In this document: piece after piece, positions 56,054 through 64,000 of the stretch
Layout: every line of letters begins with the position of its first letter
Position numbering within the stretch: position 1 is the first letter of the stretch
Notes under the pieces: model-generated
The model's input: the letters and a program-made list of their open reading frames with translations, nothing else
Databases searched by the model: none
What the model was told of the DNA's origin: nothing
Assembly: GCA_963833675.1 (NCBI GenBank)
Contig: CAWHYW010000045.1
Coordinates: forward strand, 30,541 to 94,540
DNA from: DASQDN01 sp963833675
GTDB taxonomy: Bacteria; Acidobacteriota; Terriglobia; Bryobacterales; Bryobacteraceae
Reading direction: 5' to 3'
Length of the DNA stretch: 64,000 nt
Translations under genes and position numbers: made by a program

Positions 56054-56833
56054 ATGGATCTCGGTATAGCCGGCCGTAAGGCGATTGTATGCGCTGCGAG
56101 TAAAGGACTTGGGCGCGCCTGCGCGTTTTCGCTCGCCCGCAATGGGGTCGATGTAACGATCGTCGCCCGCACACGAGACACCCTTGAAGCGACAGCCGAC
56201 GAGATCCGGCGCGAAACAGGAGTCCAAGTCGTGGCTGTCGCGGAAGACATCACAACTTCGAAGGGCAGGGAAGCCGCATTAAACGCCTGTCCGCAACCCG
56301 ACATTCTTGTGAACAACGCCGGCGGACCGCCGCCGGGCGATTTTCATGACTGGTCGCGTGAGGACTGGATCAAAGCTCTCGATGCCAATATGTTGACGCC
56401 GATCGAACTCATCAAGGCCACGGTCGATGGCATGATGGACCGCGGCTTCGGCCGGATCGTGAACATAACTTCCAGCGCTGTGAAGGCTCCGATTGATATT
56501 CTCGGACTCTCAAATGGAGCACGATCCGGGCTTACCGGGTTCGTTGCCGGTATCGCTCGAAAGACGGTTCGCAAGAACGTGACTATCAACAACCTGCTTC
56601 CGGGCTCGTTCGATACCGATCGCCTACGTTCCAACCTGCGGACCGTGGCGAACGCTTCAAAGCGATCGATCGAAGAGGTTGCGGAAGAACGAAAGCGATC
56701 AAATCCGGCTGGACGTTTCGGCGACCCGCACGAGTTCGGGGAGGCGTGCGCCTACTTATGTAGCGCACAGGCCGGATACATTACCGCACAAAATCTACTG
56801 ATTGATGGCGGCGCTTACCCGGGTACTTTCTAA
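56054..56833 (+). CDS. SDR-family oxidoreductase with altered catalytic residues (BKR-like SDR-like)
   Basis: A 259-residue short-chain dehydrogenase fold: AIVCAASKGLGRACAFSLAR (a changed TGxxxGxG with A and S), VTIVARTRDTLEATADEI, ILVNNAGGPPPGDFHDW, and a C-terminus SAQAGYITAQNLLIDGGAYPGTF. The catalytic serine (S140) is present, but the positions of the Tyr and Lys of YxxxK are S153 and R157 (LSNGARSG). The cofactor motif and tetrad are thus both imperfect, as known for a divergent SDR subgroup resembling 3-ketoacyl-ACP reductases. Activity is uncertain. It is divergent from alaS (44 bases between starts) and precedes the PSD1 gene by 19 bases. Confidence 0.87.
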   Translation: MDLGIAGRKAIVCAASKGLGRACAFSLARNGVDVTIVARTRDTLEATADEIRRETGVQVVAVAEDITTSKGREAALNACPQPDILVNNAGGPPPGDFHDWSREDWIKALDANMLTPIELIKATVDGMMDRGFGRIVNITSSAVKAPIDILGLSNGARSGLTGFVAGIARKTVRKNVTINNLLPGSFDTDRLRSNLRTVANASKRSIEEVAEERKRSNPAGRFGDPHEFGEACAYLCSAQAGYITAQNLLIDGGAYPGTF

Positions 56834-56852
56834 AAAACGTTAAACTAAAGAC

Positions 56853-59339
56853 ATGCGGCAATTTGGTCTTCTGTTGGCCGTGGCCTTCTCGGTCCACTCT
56901 GCGGAACCCGATTTCACTCGTGATGTACAACCCGTTCTGGCCAAGAGATGTTCGGCATGTCATGGCGCTGGTCAGCAGATGGCAGGGCTGCGTCTCGATA
57001 GCGGCGCCGGCGTCCTGAAAGGATCGAAGACCGGCGCAATCGTTGTCGCAGGCGATTCGGCGAAGAGCCGGCTGGTGGAACGGATCAGCAGCGATAAACC
57101 GGGATTCAAGATGCCGCCGGTTGGAGAGCCGCTCACTTCCATAGAGATCGCGAGTATCCGCACATGGATCGACGGAGGCGCAAAGGCGCCGTTGGGTAAT
57201 ACGGTCCTCTGGTCACTGCAGCCGATCAAAAAGCCAGCCGTTCCGAATGTTCAGAAACGAGACTGGGTTCGCAACCCGATCGACGCTTTCGTGCTTGCGA
57301 AACTTGAATCGGAAAAAATCGAACCTTCGCCCGAGGCATCTAAAACGACCCTTCTGCGGCGCGTATCTCTCGATTTGATCGGGTTGCCGCCGACTCCTCA
57401 AGAGATCGACGAGTTTTTGAACGACAAACGCCCGGACGCGTATGAGCGTGTGGTGGATCGGCTTTTGGCCTCTCCTCATTACGGAGAGAGATGGGCACGG
57501 CAGTGGCTCGATTTGGCCCGCTACGCGGATAGCGACGGCTACGAAAAGGATTTGGTCCGGCCGTATGCGTGGCGATACCGAAATTGGGTGATCGACACGT
57601 TGAACGCGGACATGCCGTTCGACGAGTTCACGGTAGAACAGATTGCCGGAGATCTGTTGCCGAAGCCGACTGTTGACCAGCGGATTGCGACGGGCTTTCA
57701 ACGCAATGTTCTTACCAATCGCGAGGCCGGGGTCGATCGTGCAGAGGCTCGGTTCGAACAGAACATCAACAGGACAGCCACGATCGGTACGGTCTGGCTG
57801 GGACTGACGGTCGGCTGCGCGCAGTGTCACAACCACAAGTTCGACCCGATCAGCCAGAAAGAGTTCTACCAGATGTTCGCGTACGTGTCGGACCTGGAAG
57901 AGAACGACATCGAAGCGCCGATGCCGGGCGAGATCGGTCCTTATCTGAAAGCGCGGCCTGAGTATGACAAAGAGCGGGCCAAGTTGCTCGAAGAATACGG
58001 CGCTGCCGCCGAGCAGGCGAAATGGGAAGCGCACGCCAGGCAAGCCGTCGAGCATCCGGGCGAGAACATCGAATGGGACTTCATGATCACGTCGTTCAAA
58101 GCGATGGTCGATAACGCCGTGAAGCTGCTGTTTATCGACGAGAGCAAGCGTACGCCTGAACAGCGAGAGATCATGACGAACCACTGGGTCCGGAATCTCG
58201 GACCGGATGTGGCGAAAGACAAGCCTCTGAACGATCGACTCAAAGAGCTGCGCGAAAAACTCGCAAAACTCGATGCGGGCTTCACCCCGCTGACGCACGC
58301 CATGACGGTGGCCGTGGATCCCAAGGCGCCGCAAGCTTATATCGCGCTCGGAGGCGACTACCGCAGCAAAGGCGCGGAAGTAACGCCCGGACTTCCGGCT
58401 GTATTGACTTCGGCTCCTGTCAAAGACAGGCTCGCTTTTGCCCGCTGGTTGTGCGGACCGGAGAATCCGTTGACGGCGCGTGTGGTCGTCAACCGGATGT
58501 GGCAGGAGTTTTTCGGCCGCGGCATCGTTCGTACCTCCGACGATTTCGGGACACAAGGGGAAAAGCCCACGAATCCCGACCTGCTCGATTGGCTTGCCTC
58601 GGAGTTTAGGGACGGGGGTTGGAGCCGGAAGCACATGCACCGGCTGATTGTTACTTCGGCTGCGTACAGGCAGAGCTCGGCGACACGCAAGGAATTGAGC
58701 GAACGCGATCCTGAGAACACGCTGATTTCGCGCCAGACCCGATTGCGTTTGCCGGCGGAATTGATTCGCGATGTGGCGCTGTCGGCGAGCGGCTTGCTCA
58801 GTACAACAATCGGCGGGCCGAGCGTCAGACCGCCGCAGCCGGCGGGTGTTGCCGAACTTCGCTATGGCAACGGTAAGTGGGTCGAGAGCACCGGGGCGGA
58901 CCGGTATCGCCGCGGCTTGTACATTCAATTCCAACGGACCGCGCCTTACCCGCAACTTATGAACTTCGACGCGCCCGACTCGAACGTGGCCTGCACGCGA
59001 CGATCGCGGTCGAATACTCCGCTGCAGGCGCTGAATTTGCTGAACGATCCGGTGTTCTTCGAATCGGCGCAGGCGCTCGCATTGCGGATTTTGCGAAACG
59101 AAGCCAACTCCCGTATCGACCAGGCATTCCGTTTGTGCCTGGCTCGCGACCCCAATTCGCGAGAGCGGGAACGACTCGCCAAATATGTCGACGAACAGGA
59201 GACATATTTCGAAACGAACCCAAAATCCGCGAAGGCGCTGATGCCTATGTCGATGGGGACGAAGCCGGCCGAAGCGGCAGCCTGGGTTGCGGCGAGCCGG
59301 GTGCTGATGAACACCGACGAATTCATCGTAAGGGAATAG
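56853..59339 (+). CDS. PSD1-type protein: cytochrome c-like domain, DUF1549 and DUF1553
   Basis: An 828-residue exported protein. After a short signal peptide (FGLLLAVAFSVHSAE) a planctomycete-type cytochrome domain carries CSACHGAG (CxxCH). The DUF1549 region (WVRNPIDAFVLAKLESEKI, RRVSLDLIGLPPTPQEIDEF, GERWARQWLDLARYADSDGY) includes a second CAQCHNHKFDPIS. The DUF1553 region (NPLTARVVVNRMWQEFFGRG, DDFGTQGEKPTNPDLLDWLA, RRSRSNTPLQALNLLNDPVF) ends the protein. The family is abundant in Planctomycetota and in Solibacter, nearly always beside a DUF1501 gene, as here (2 bases apart). The reaction is not established; carbohydrate or sulfate-ester metabolism is often suggested. No frameshifts. Confidence 0.93.
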   Translation: MRQFGLLLAVAFSVHSAEPDFTRDVQPVLAKRCSACHGAGQQMAGLRLDSGAGVLKGSKTGAIVVAGDSAKSRLVERISSDKPGFKMPPVGEPLTSIEIASIRTWIDGGAKAPLGNTVLWSLQPIKKPAVPNVQKRDWVRNPIDAFVLAKLESEKIEPSPEASKTTLLRRVSLDLIGLPPTPQEIDEFLNDKRPDAYERVVDRLLASPHYGERWARQWLDLARYADSDGYEKDLVRPYAWRYRNWVIDTLNADMPFDEFTVEQIAGDLLPKPTVDQRIATGFQRNVLTNREAGVDRAEARFEQNINRTATIGTVWLGLTVGCAQCHNHKFDPISQKEFYQMFAYVSDLEENDIEAPMPGEIGPYLKARPEYDKERAKLLEEYGAAAEQAKWEAHARQAVEHPGENIEWDFMITSFKAMVDNAVKLLFIDESKRTPEQREIMTNHWVRNLGPDVAKDKPLNDRLKELREKLAKLDAGFTPLTHAMTVAVDPKAPQAYIALGGDYRSKGAEVTPGLPAVLTSAPVKDRLAFARWLCGPENPLTARVVVNRMWQEFFGRGIVRTSDDFGTQGEKPTNPDLLDWLASEFRDGGWSRKHMHRLIVTSAAYRQSSATRKELSERDPENTLISRQTRLRLPAELIRDVALSASGLLSTTIGGPSVRPPQPAGVAELRYGNGKWVESTGADRYRRGLYIQFQRTAPYPQLMNFDAPDSNVACTRRSRSNTPLQALNLLNDPVFFESAQALALRILRNEANSRIDQAFRLCLARDPNSRERERLAKYVDEQETYFETNPKSAKALMPMSMGTKPAEAAAWVAASRVLMNTDEFIVRE

Positions 59340-59341
59340 CC

Positions 59342-60760
59342 ATGAATCCACTTGAACTTGCGCGTATCGCCTCACGGCGTTCCTTTCTGAAAAATGTTGG
59401 CGGCGGATTGGGAATGATCGCGCTGGCGGATTTGCTGCACGGAGCCGAAGCGCCGAATCCACTCGCCCCAAAGAAGCCGCATTTCGCTCCCAAGGCGAAG
59501 AACGTCATTTTCCTCTTCATGGAAGGCGGCCCAAGCCAGATGGATCTGTACGATCCAAAGCCAGGTCTGCAGAAGTGGCACGGCAAGCCGCTGCCGCCGG
59601 AAATGACGAAGGACCTGAAGCTCGCGTTTATCAAGCCGACGGCGGCCGTGCTCGCCAGTCCGCGCGAGTTCAAGCAGTTCGGGCAGTCCGGTATGTTTTT
59701 CTCGGATTATCTGCCTCATATGTCGAAGGTCGCGGATGACCTTTGCATGGTGCGGTCCATGCACACGGACGCATTCAACCATCACCCGGGACAGTTGCTG
59801 CTGTTTACCGGCTCGATGCAGTTCGGACGTCCGACGATGGGCGCATGGGTAGTATATGGTCTTGGCAGCGAATCGAAGAATCTGCCGGCGTTTGCTGTAT
59901 TGGCTTCGGGCGCGGGTACGAGCGGCGGGGCATCGAACTTTTCGAATGGCTTCCTTCCTTCGATGTATCAAGGGACCTTGCTGCGCAGCACCGGCGATCC
60001 GATCCTGTATCTGAGTAATCCCGAAGGCGTTTCGCGGGACCAGCAAAGGGCCGCGCTCGATGCAGTTCGCGACTTGAATCAGGAGCGGCTGGCCGAGACC
60101 GGCGACATGGAAATCGCCTCGCGAATTGCGTCGTACGAGCTCGCTTTCCGGATGCAGATGGCTGGTCCCGAGCTGGCCGATTTCTCCAAGGAATCCCCAG
60201 CGACCTTGGAAATGTATGGCGTCAACAACGAAACGACGAAGCAGTATGCGACGAATTGTCTGATGGCGCGCCGCATGGTGGAAAGAGGCGTCCGCTATGT
60301 GATGCTGATGCACGCCAGTTGGGATCAGCATACGAATCTCAACAAGGCGCTGAAGAAGAACTGCGACATCACGGACCAACCGATCGCTGCGCTGATCAAG
60401 GATTTGAACCAGCGCGGTCTGCTCGATTCGACGCTGGTGGTTTGGGGCGGTGAGTTCGGACGCACACCGATGGTCGAGATCCGTAATACGGCTGATCCGG
60501 ACGGCGCGGGCCGAGATCATCATCCGAACGCGTACACGATGTGGCTCGCCGGCGGTGGAATCAAGCCTGGGGTCACAATCGGATCGACGGATGAGCTCGG
60601 GTTCAAGATTGTGGAAGATCCAGTCCATGTTCATGATCTGCAGGCGACGATTTTGAACCGGCTTGGCATGGACCACACGAAATTGACTTACAGGCATATG
60701 GGCCGCGAGTTCCGATTGACCGATATTTCGGGCACAGTCGTGGATAAGATGCTGGCCTAG
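59342..60760 (+). CDS. DUF1501 protein with twin-arginine signal
   Basis: A 472-residue member of the alkaline-phosphatase/sulfatase-like DUF1501 family. The N-terminus SRRSFLKNVGGGLGMIAL fits a Tat signal, implying export of a folded, metal-containing protein. Characteristic segments are KNVIFLFMEGGPSQMDLYDP, FSDYLPHMSKVADDLCMVRS, FNHHPGQLLLFTGS, LVVWGGEFGRTPMVE, GRDHHPNAYTMWLAGGGIKP and DPVHVHDLQATILNRLGMDH. The ATG at 59342 follows the PSD1 stop by 2 bases; a long upstream extension of this frame lies inside the PSD1 gene and is spurious. The two proteins probably act together outside the cytoplasm. Confidence 0.93.
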   Translation: MNPLELARIASRRSFLKNVGGGLGMIALADLLHGAEAPNPLAPKKPHFAPKAKNVIFLFMEGGPSQMDLYDPKPGLQKWHGKPLPPEMTKDLKLAFIKPTAAVLASPREFKQFGQSGMFFSDYLPHMSKVADDLCMVRSMHTDAFNHHPGQLLLFTGSMQFGRPTMGAWVVYGLGSESKNLPAFAVLASGAGTSGGASNFSNGFLPSMYQGTLLRSTGDPILYLSNPEGVSRDQQRAALDAVRDLNQERLAETGDMEIASRIASYELAFRMQMAGPELADFSKESPATLEMYGVNNETTKQYATNCLMARRMVERGVRYVMLMHASWDQHTNLNKALKKNCDITDQPIAALIKDLNQRGLLDSTLVVWGGEFGRTPMVEIRNTADPDGAGRDHHPNAYTMWLAGGGIKPGVTIGSTDELGFKIVEDPVHVHDLQATILNRLGMDHTKLTYRHMGREFRLTDISGTVVDKMLA

Positions 60761-60761
60761 A

Positions 60762-63700
60762 TCAGATACGTTGCGAGCGGCCGGAGCTTCCCGGCGTCGG
60801 GGGGAGGCCGAAGATACAGACGTGATCGAATGCCCAGAGATTGACTGCGTCCACACCTGCGCCAGTCGCCATCGCCAACTCCTTTTCCCACGCGTAGCCA
60901 CAGCGAAACACGGGTACGAGATGACGAACGGAATCGCGTGGCCATCCGAGCAGCATCGGCAGCTCGATTGCAGTTTTCGCAAGATCCAGGTTGCGCGACC
61001 AGGCGCCAAAATCCAGCGCTTCCGTTTTGATGCGGTCGAGCTGACAAGTCGCCTTGCTTTCCCATTCGACCGGAAGATTGATAAAGCGATTCAGCGCTCC
61101 ACCGAGCTGATGGATGCCCGCCGGCTCGGGATAGTTCACGTCGTAGGGGAACAGCAATTCGAAACGGGCATCCGGGTAATTGACTCGTACAGCGCTCATT
61201 ATTGCGGCAACATGGTCGCGGAGTCGATTCCGTAGAAAGACCGCGTCGGCGTACGAATTGACGGAGGGGTCGTCCGTGGGCTTCGTGAACAATTGCAGCG
61301 GACGCCCTAAGGCGGTTTGCGCCGCCGCTTTGATTTCCGGATGGTAGAAGGCCATGCCGCCATGATTCGTGAAAAACCACCACAGATACTCGCCAAGTTG
61401 AAGCGTCGGTGTTAGGCCAGCAGCTGACATAAGAGCCGCGATGGATTCGAAGACTGAGATCTGATATTCACGCACGGCCTGCACGAACGCGCAGTGAGTT
61501 GATTTCAGAGTGCCGAATCCCACATCGGTTTCGACTTCCTGGCCATCCGGGAATACGGCGCCAAAGCCCTGTGGCGGATTCACTAATTCCATCGAACTCG
61601 CAACCACGATTTCGCGATTGCGATTTTTGCACTGCGCGAAGAAATCCGCGTGCCAATCGCGCGCGCCGCGATTCAGCGCCGGAGACTGCGATGGATCGAC
61701 AACCCACCTGCCGGGCGTGCCACCGGAGAGAGATCCATTTTGCGAAACGAACCCACTTGAGCCTTCCGCCTTCTCCACGCGCGCACTGAACGTGTATGAA
61801 TAGGCAGGCTTGGCAGATCGCGCGGTGATGACGAGAGAATTTTCCGTGGCTTTCGCCCAAACGCCCACGTAGTTCGCGTTGATGAAGAACTCAAAGTGTC
61901 GAGCGATGACGGCCGCAGATTCACCCGGAAACACAGTCTTGCCGCACTCCTGTCCTCCGATGTTGAGAAAGACCTGGTCTCCTGCAGCAAAAGTACCGCC
62001 GAATTGCGCGGTCACTTGCGGGAACACTGCGCCTTCACACTTACGTTGGTTCCACCAGAACACGCCGATGTACTCGTTCATGGGACCGGCGTATCCCAAA
62101 CCATCGAAAATCCAGTGCAACCGATCGGGAGACAGCTTAAAGGTATGGTCGGTGCTGTAGTCGAGCGCCGGGGATACGTTGTTTCGCACCGGCATAGGGT
62201 CGGGCACATCGGTTGGAACGACGGCTTCGAGGAAATCGAAGTAGAAATGGCCGGGAGTCGTTAATCGAAGAGTCACACTGTGTTCTCCAGGAGCGACGAG
62301 GGAACGAACTTTTCGACGCGAATTCACGGCAGGCTCGGCAGTGAGCTTGCAGTCGAGCGAAGTTTCGGCGCCGCCGTCGAGTTGGACAGCCACGGTAGCG
62401 CGATCCGAATACAGCGAAGTTCCGAGATACAGATCGTGCGGACTCGAACACGAATATTTAATGGTTACCGACGAACCTGCTGAAGAAGCGTGTTTGGCGT
62501 AACCTTCGGAGAAGAATCCAGTCTCGTCGGTCCACGTGCCGCTGTACTTGCACCAGGAATCGTCCTCTTCGATGCGCACCGAACCTGGACCGGCTACTTT
62601 CAACGTACGGATCTCGTCCGGTCCCGTGAGAGTCCAGTTGGTGAACTCAGCTTGCCATTCCGTCGTTTCGAAAGCCGCTCCATTTGCGAGCGGAGGAGCG
62701 AAGGTGAGCCACATCTGCCTAACTGCCTGTAGACCTAAGGCGCTGAAATCCAATGTGACACGCCAGATCGCATCCGAGGAGCCACCGCTGAAAACCGCGG
62801 CATCGGATGTGGTTTTGAGCCTGTCGTTTTTAGCGACGGAATACATGCGCAAAGTGTTGCCATCGACGCCCGGCCGGTCTGCAATGAGGCGCAGGGTGGC
62901 GTCATCAGTTTCCGCCCGAAGAGGAAACAGAGCCCCTGCGACGCTCCAGTTTGTCGAGTTGATCTGCGCGGCAAACGCGCGAGCGATGCTCGCCGCGCTC
63001 ACGCCTGTAAGGTGATAGGTGACGCCGTTTGCAGCGACATCAAACATCGAACCGTCTGCCCGCGCCGCTCGAATATTCAATTGATTGACTGGGCCGAGTT
63101 CCGCGGTTCCATCGCCTCGCACTACGGAAACATCCGGACATGCAGAGAGAGCGGCGGCGAGTCCGGTGGATATTCCGGTGTTCGAATCGCCGGCTTGCTC
63201 TGTGTACGTGTACGCCTGACCTGCGACAGTGACGATGTGAGCATGCCCGGCGCCTTGCCCCGTGAACACGAACGCGCATTCCACCTTTGGAACCAGGTAG
63301 TCGTAAGCAATGTTCAGGTACCAAAGGGTGAGGCGATCGAATTCCTTGATTCCGTTCGCCGCCATCGTGAAGGAAGCCGTCGCATTTTCGTAAGTTCCAC
63401 CATTTTGTGTGGCGTGCGTGAAAAGCGGCTCCCGGCCTGTGGTTCCATCGGCGAGGATGTAATCGAGATATGGCCAGTCAATGGTGGCGTATTTCGACGA
63501 ATCGAGGGGCATCAGTCCTGTGTAACGGACATCGAAGCTAAGTGTGAGGCCGCCGAAGCGAAAGTCGGGCAGGTATTTCAGACGAGGATGCTCGTAGAAG
63601 TTGTCGGCGTCGTAAAGGATGAGGACGGCAAAATCGGCAGGATCGCGGAAGACGCCACTCACTTTGAAGGTGTTGCTCGTCGCGGAATGGAGGGCCGCTG

Positions 63701-63773
63701 CCGCGCCGAGGTCATCGAAGCCTCGGAGCGCCATCGTGCGATTTGGCTGAAGTTTGTAGATCCGTTCGCTCAT
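60762..63773 (-). CDS. Large multidomain protein, possibly phage-tail/sheath-like with a glycosidase-like C-terminal part
   Basis: A 1003-residue protein with no signal peptide or membrane segment. The first ~170 residues (RTMALRGFDDLGAAAALHSA, LILYDADNFYEHPRLKYLPD, GLTLSFDVRYTGLMPLDS) look like beta-sandwich modules, and I recall similar acidobacterial proteins annotated as non-contractile tail sheath (tentative). Repeats around VAGQAYTYTEQAGDSNTGIS and DVAANGVTYHLTGVSAASIA follow, with similar modules near FAAGDQVFLNIGGQECGKTV, then a jelly-roll-like region (DLYLGTSLYSDRATVAVQLD). The C-terminus (LQLGEYLWWFFTNHGGMAFY, FELLFPYDVNYPEPAGIHQL, VDAVNLWAFDHVCIFGLPP) has the aromatic and acidic pattern of a TIM-barrel glycoside hydrolase. 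It ends one base from the convergent DUF1501 gene; its upstream neighbours lie beyond the window. Confidence 0.7.
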   Translation of the reverse strand: MSERIYKLQPNRTMALRGFDDLGAAAALHSATSNTFKVSGVFRDPADFAVLILYDADNFYEHPRLKYLPDFRFGGLTLSFDVRYTGLMPLDSSKYATIDWPYLDYILADGTTGREPLFTHATQNGGTYENATASFTMAANGIKEFDRLTLWYLNIAYDYLVPKVECAFVFTGQGAGHAHIVTVAGQAYTYTEQAGDSNTGISTGLAAALSACPDVSVVRGDGTAELGPVNQLNIRAARADGSMFDVAANGVTYHLTGVSAASIARAFAAQINSTNWSVAGALFPLRAETDDATLRLIADRPGVDGNTLRMYSVAKNDRLKTTSDAAVFSGGSSDAIWRVTLDFSALGLQAVRQMWLTFAPPLANGAAFETTEWQAEFTNWTLTGPDEIRTLKVAGPGSVRIEEDDSWCKYSGTWTDETGFFSEGYAKHASSAGSSVTIKYSCSSPHDLYLGTSLYSDRATVAVQLDGGAETSLDCKLTAEPAVNSRRKVRSLVAPGEHSVTLRLTTPGHFYFDFLEAVVPTDVPDPMPVRNNVSPALDYSTDHTFKLSPDRLHWIFDGLGYAGPMNEYIGVFWWNQRKCEGAVFPQVTAQFGGTFAAGDQVFLNIGGQECGKTVFPGESAAVIARHFEFFINANYVGVWAKATENSLVITARSAKPAYSYTFSARVEKAEGSSGFVSQNGSLSGGTPGRWVVDPSQSPALNRGARDWHADFFAQCKNRNREIVVASSMELVNPPQGFGAVFPDGQEVETDVGFGTLKSTHCAFVQAVREYQISVFESIAALMSAAGLTPTLQLGEYLWWFFTNHGGMAFYHPEIKAAAQTALGRPLQLFTKPTDDPSVNSYADAVFLRNRLRDHVAAIMSAVRVNYPDARFELLFPYDVNYPEPAGIHQLGGALNRFINLPVEWESKATCQLDRIKTEALDFGAWSRNLDLAKTAIELPMLLGWPRDSVRHLVPVFRCGYAWEKELAMATGAGVDAVNLWAFDHVCIFGLPPTPGSSGRSQRI

Positions 63774-64000
63774 ACGCCAACTTTCGATTCGATGTTAGCG
63801 TCGAAGGCCAAGGAAAATGGCCGTCTTTGCGCGCTGGTGTCGTTGTATGTAGTTGGGAGTTCGTGGCTTAGGGATATTTTTTACTGGCGTGAACGCGCGC
63901 GGGGCCGGAGGCGGGAAATCGCGCGCTTACGCGCTGCGACTCTGAGTCGGTAGTTTTGGATTTTTGATGATTTTCGGTGTTGGAGGGGTTCGAAGGAACG
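63774..64000. other. Non-coding end of window
   Basis: No convincing coding frame is seen in these 227 bases. They are the 5' side of the large minus-strand protein. They contain a short GC palindrome (GCGCG...CGCGC around 63920) and AT-rich stretches toward the edge, which may hold its promoter. Confidence 0.4.

Noticed and set aside
58877..59341. N-terminal extension of the DUF1501 frame
   Set aside because: It lies wholly within the PSD1 gene in another frame; the twin-arginine signal starts at 59342.
57213..59471. Long open frame (752 codons) on the minus strand
   Set aside because: It is antisense to the PSD1 gene, whose family domains are unmistakable; the composition is Arg-rich and shows no domain. 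A shadow of GC-rich coding bias.
59372..61009. Long open frame (545 codons) on the minus strand
   Set aside because: Antisense to the DUF1501 gene and overlapping the end of the 1003-residue gene; no recognisable protein features.
1..64000. Insertion sequences, integrases, transposases or CRISPR arrays
   Set aside because: No transposase or integrase motifs, no regularly spaced direct repeats and no cas-like genes were seen in any frame.

Overview
The window looks like a chromosomal stretch of an Acidobacteriota genome of the Solibacter/Bryobacter type. The grounds are an Oar-like TonB-dependent receptor with an N-terminal carboxypeptidase-regulatory-like domain, a PSD1-type cytochrome/DUF1549-DUF1553 protein next to a DUF1501 protein, a split glycine decarboxylase P-protein, a YpdA-type reductase, frequent GTG/TTG starts and tightly coupled genes. 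The lineage is inferred from gene content; no rRNA or other marker was available.

Layout. 1-2551: truncated TonB-dependent receptor, divergent from a sodium:solute symporter (2630-4186), with a good sigma70-like promoter between them. 4390-4484: tRNA-Sec (selC), followed by a broken DUF29 remnant. 4761-23739: a long minus-strand run. Read in transcription order it encodes a beta-propeller protein, a VIT/VWA protein, a giant (~2,230-codon) TPR-type solenoid, an uncharacterised envelope protein, a small penicillin-binding-type transpeptidase, a SpoIID-type protein, an acetyl-xylan-esterase-like hydrolase, a GNAT acetyltransferase, an epimerase and a DapA-family aldolase. The first six genes overlap or nearly touch and look like an undescribed cell-envelope system. 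23834-30144: myo-inositol oxygenase facing a minus-strand catabolic-looking cluster (amidohydrolase, secreted bicupin, MFS transporter, ferredoxin-fusion protein, unknown Cys-rich protein, SnoaL-like protein). 30196-32012: small secreted or membrane proteins and a ComEA-like protein. 32170-36511: complete glycine cleavage operon gcvT-gcvH-gcvPA-gcvPB, then a GT39-like membrane glycosyltransferase and endonuclease IV. 39174-49993 and on to 51409: housekeeping genes on the minus strand (rsmD, recG, argJ, fmt, def, aroC, tRNA-Leu(CAG), a low-molecular-weight phosphatase, pdxT, pdxS, pdxR), interrupted by a plus-strand NfrB-like glycosyltransferase. 51462-60760: secreted tandem Rid-like protein, ypdA, alaS, a divergent SDR, and the PSD1/DUF1501 pair. 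60762-63773: a 1003-residue protein of uncertain, possibly tail-like, nature.

A strong caveat runs through the annotation. Many genes in the first ~49 kb, including housekeeping genes such as argJ, fmt, aroC, rsmD and pdxT, are split by single-base frameshifts, several of them at homopolymer runs, while 49-64 kb is clean. I read most of these as sequence or assembly errors rather than decayed genes, and give each such gene as one feature spanning all its frames.
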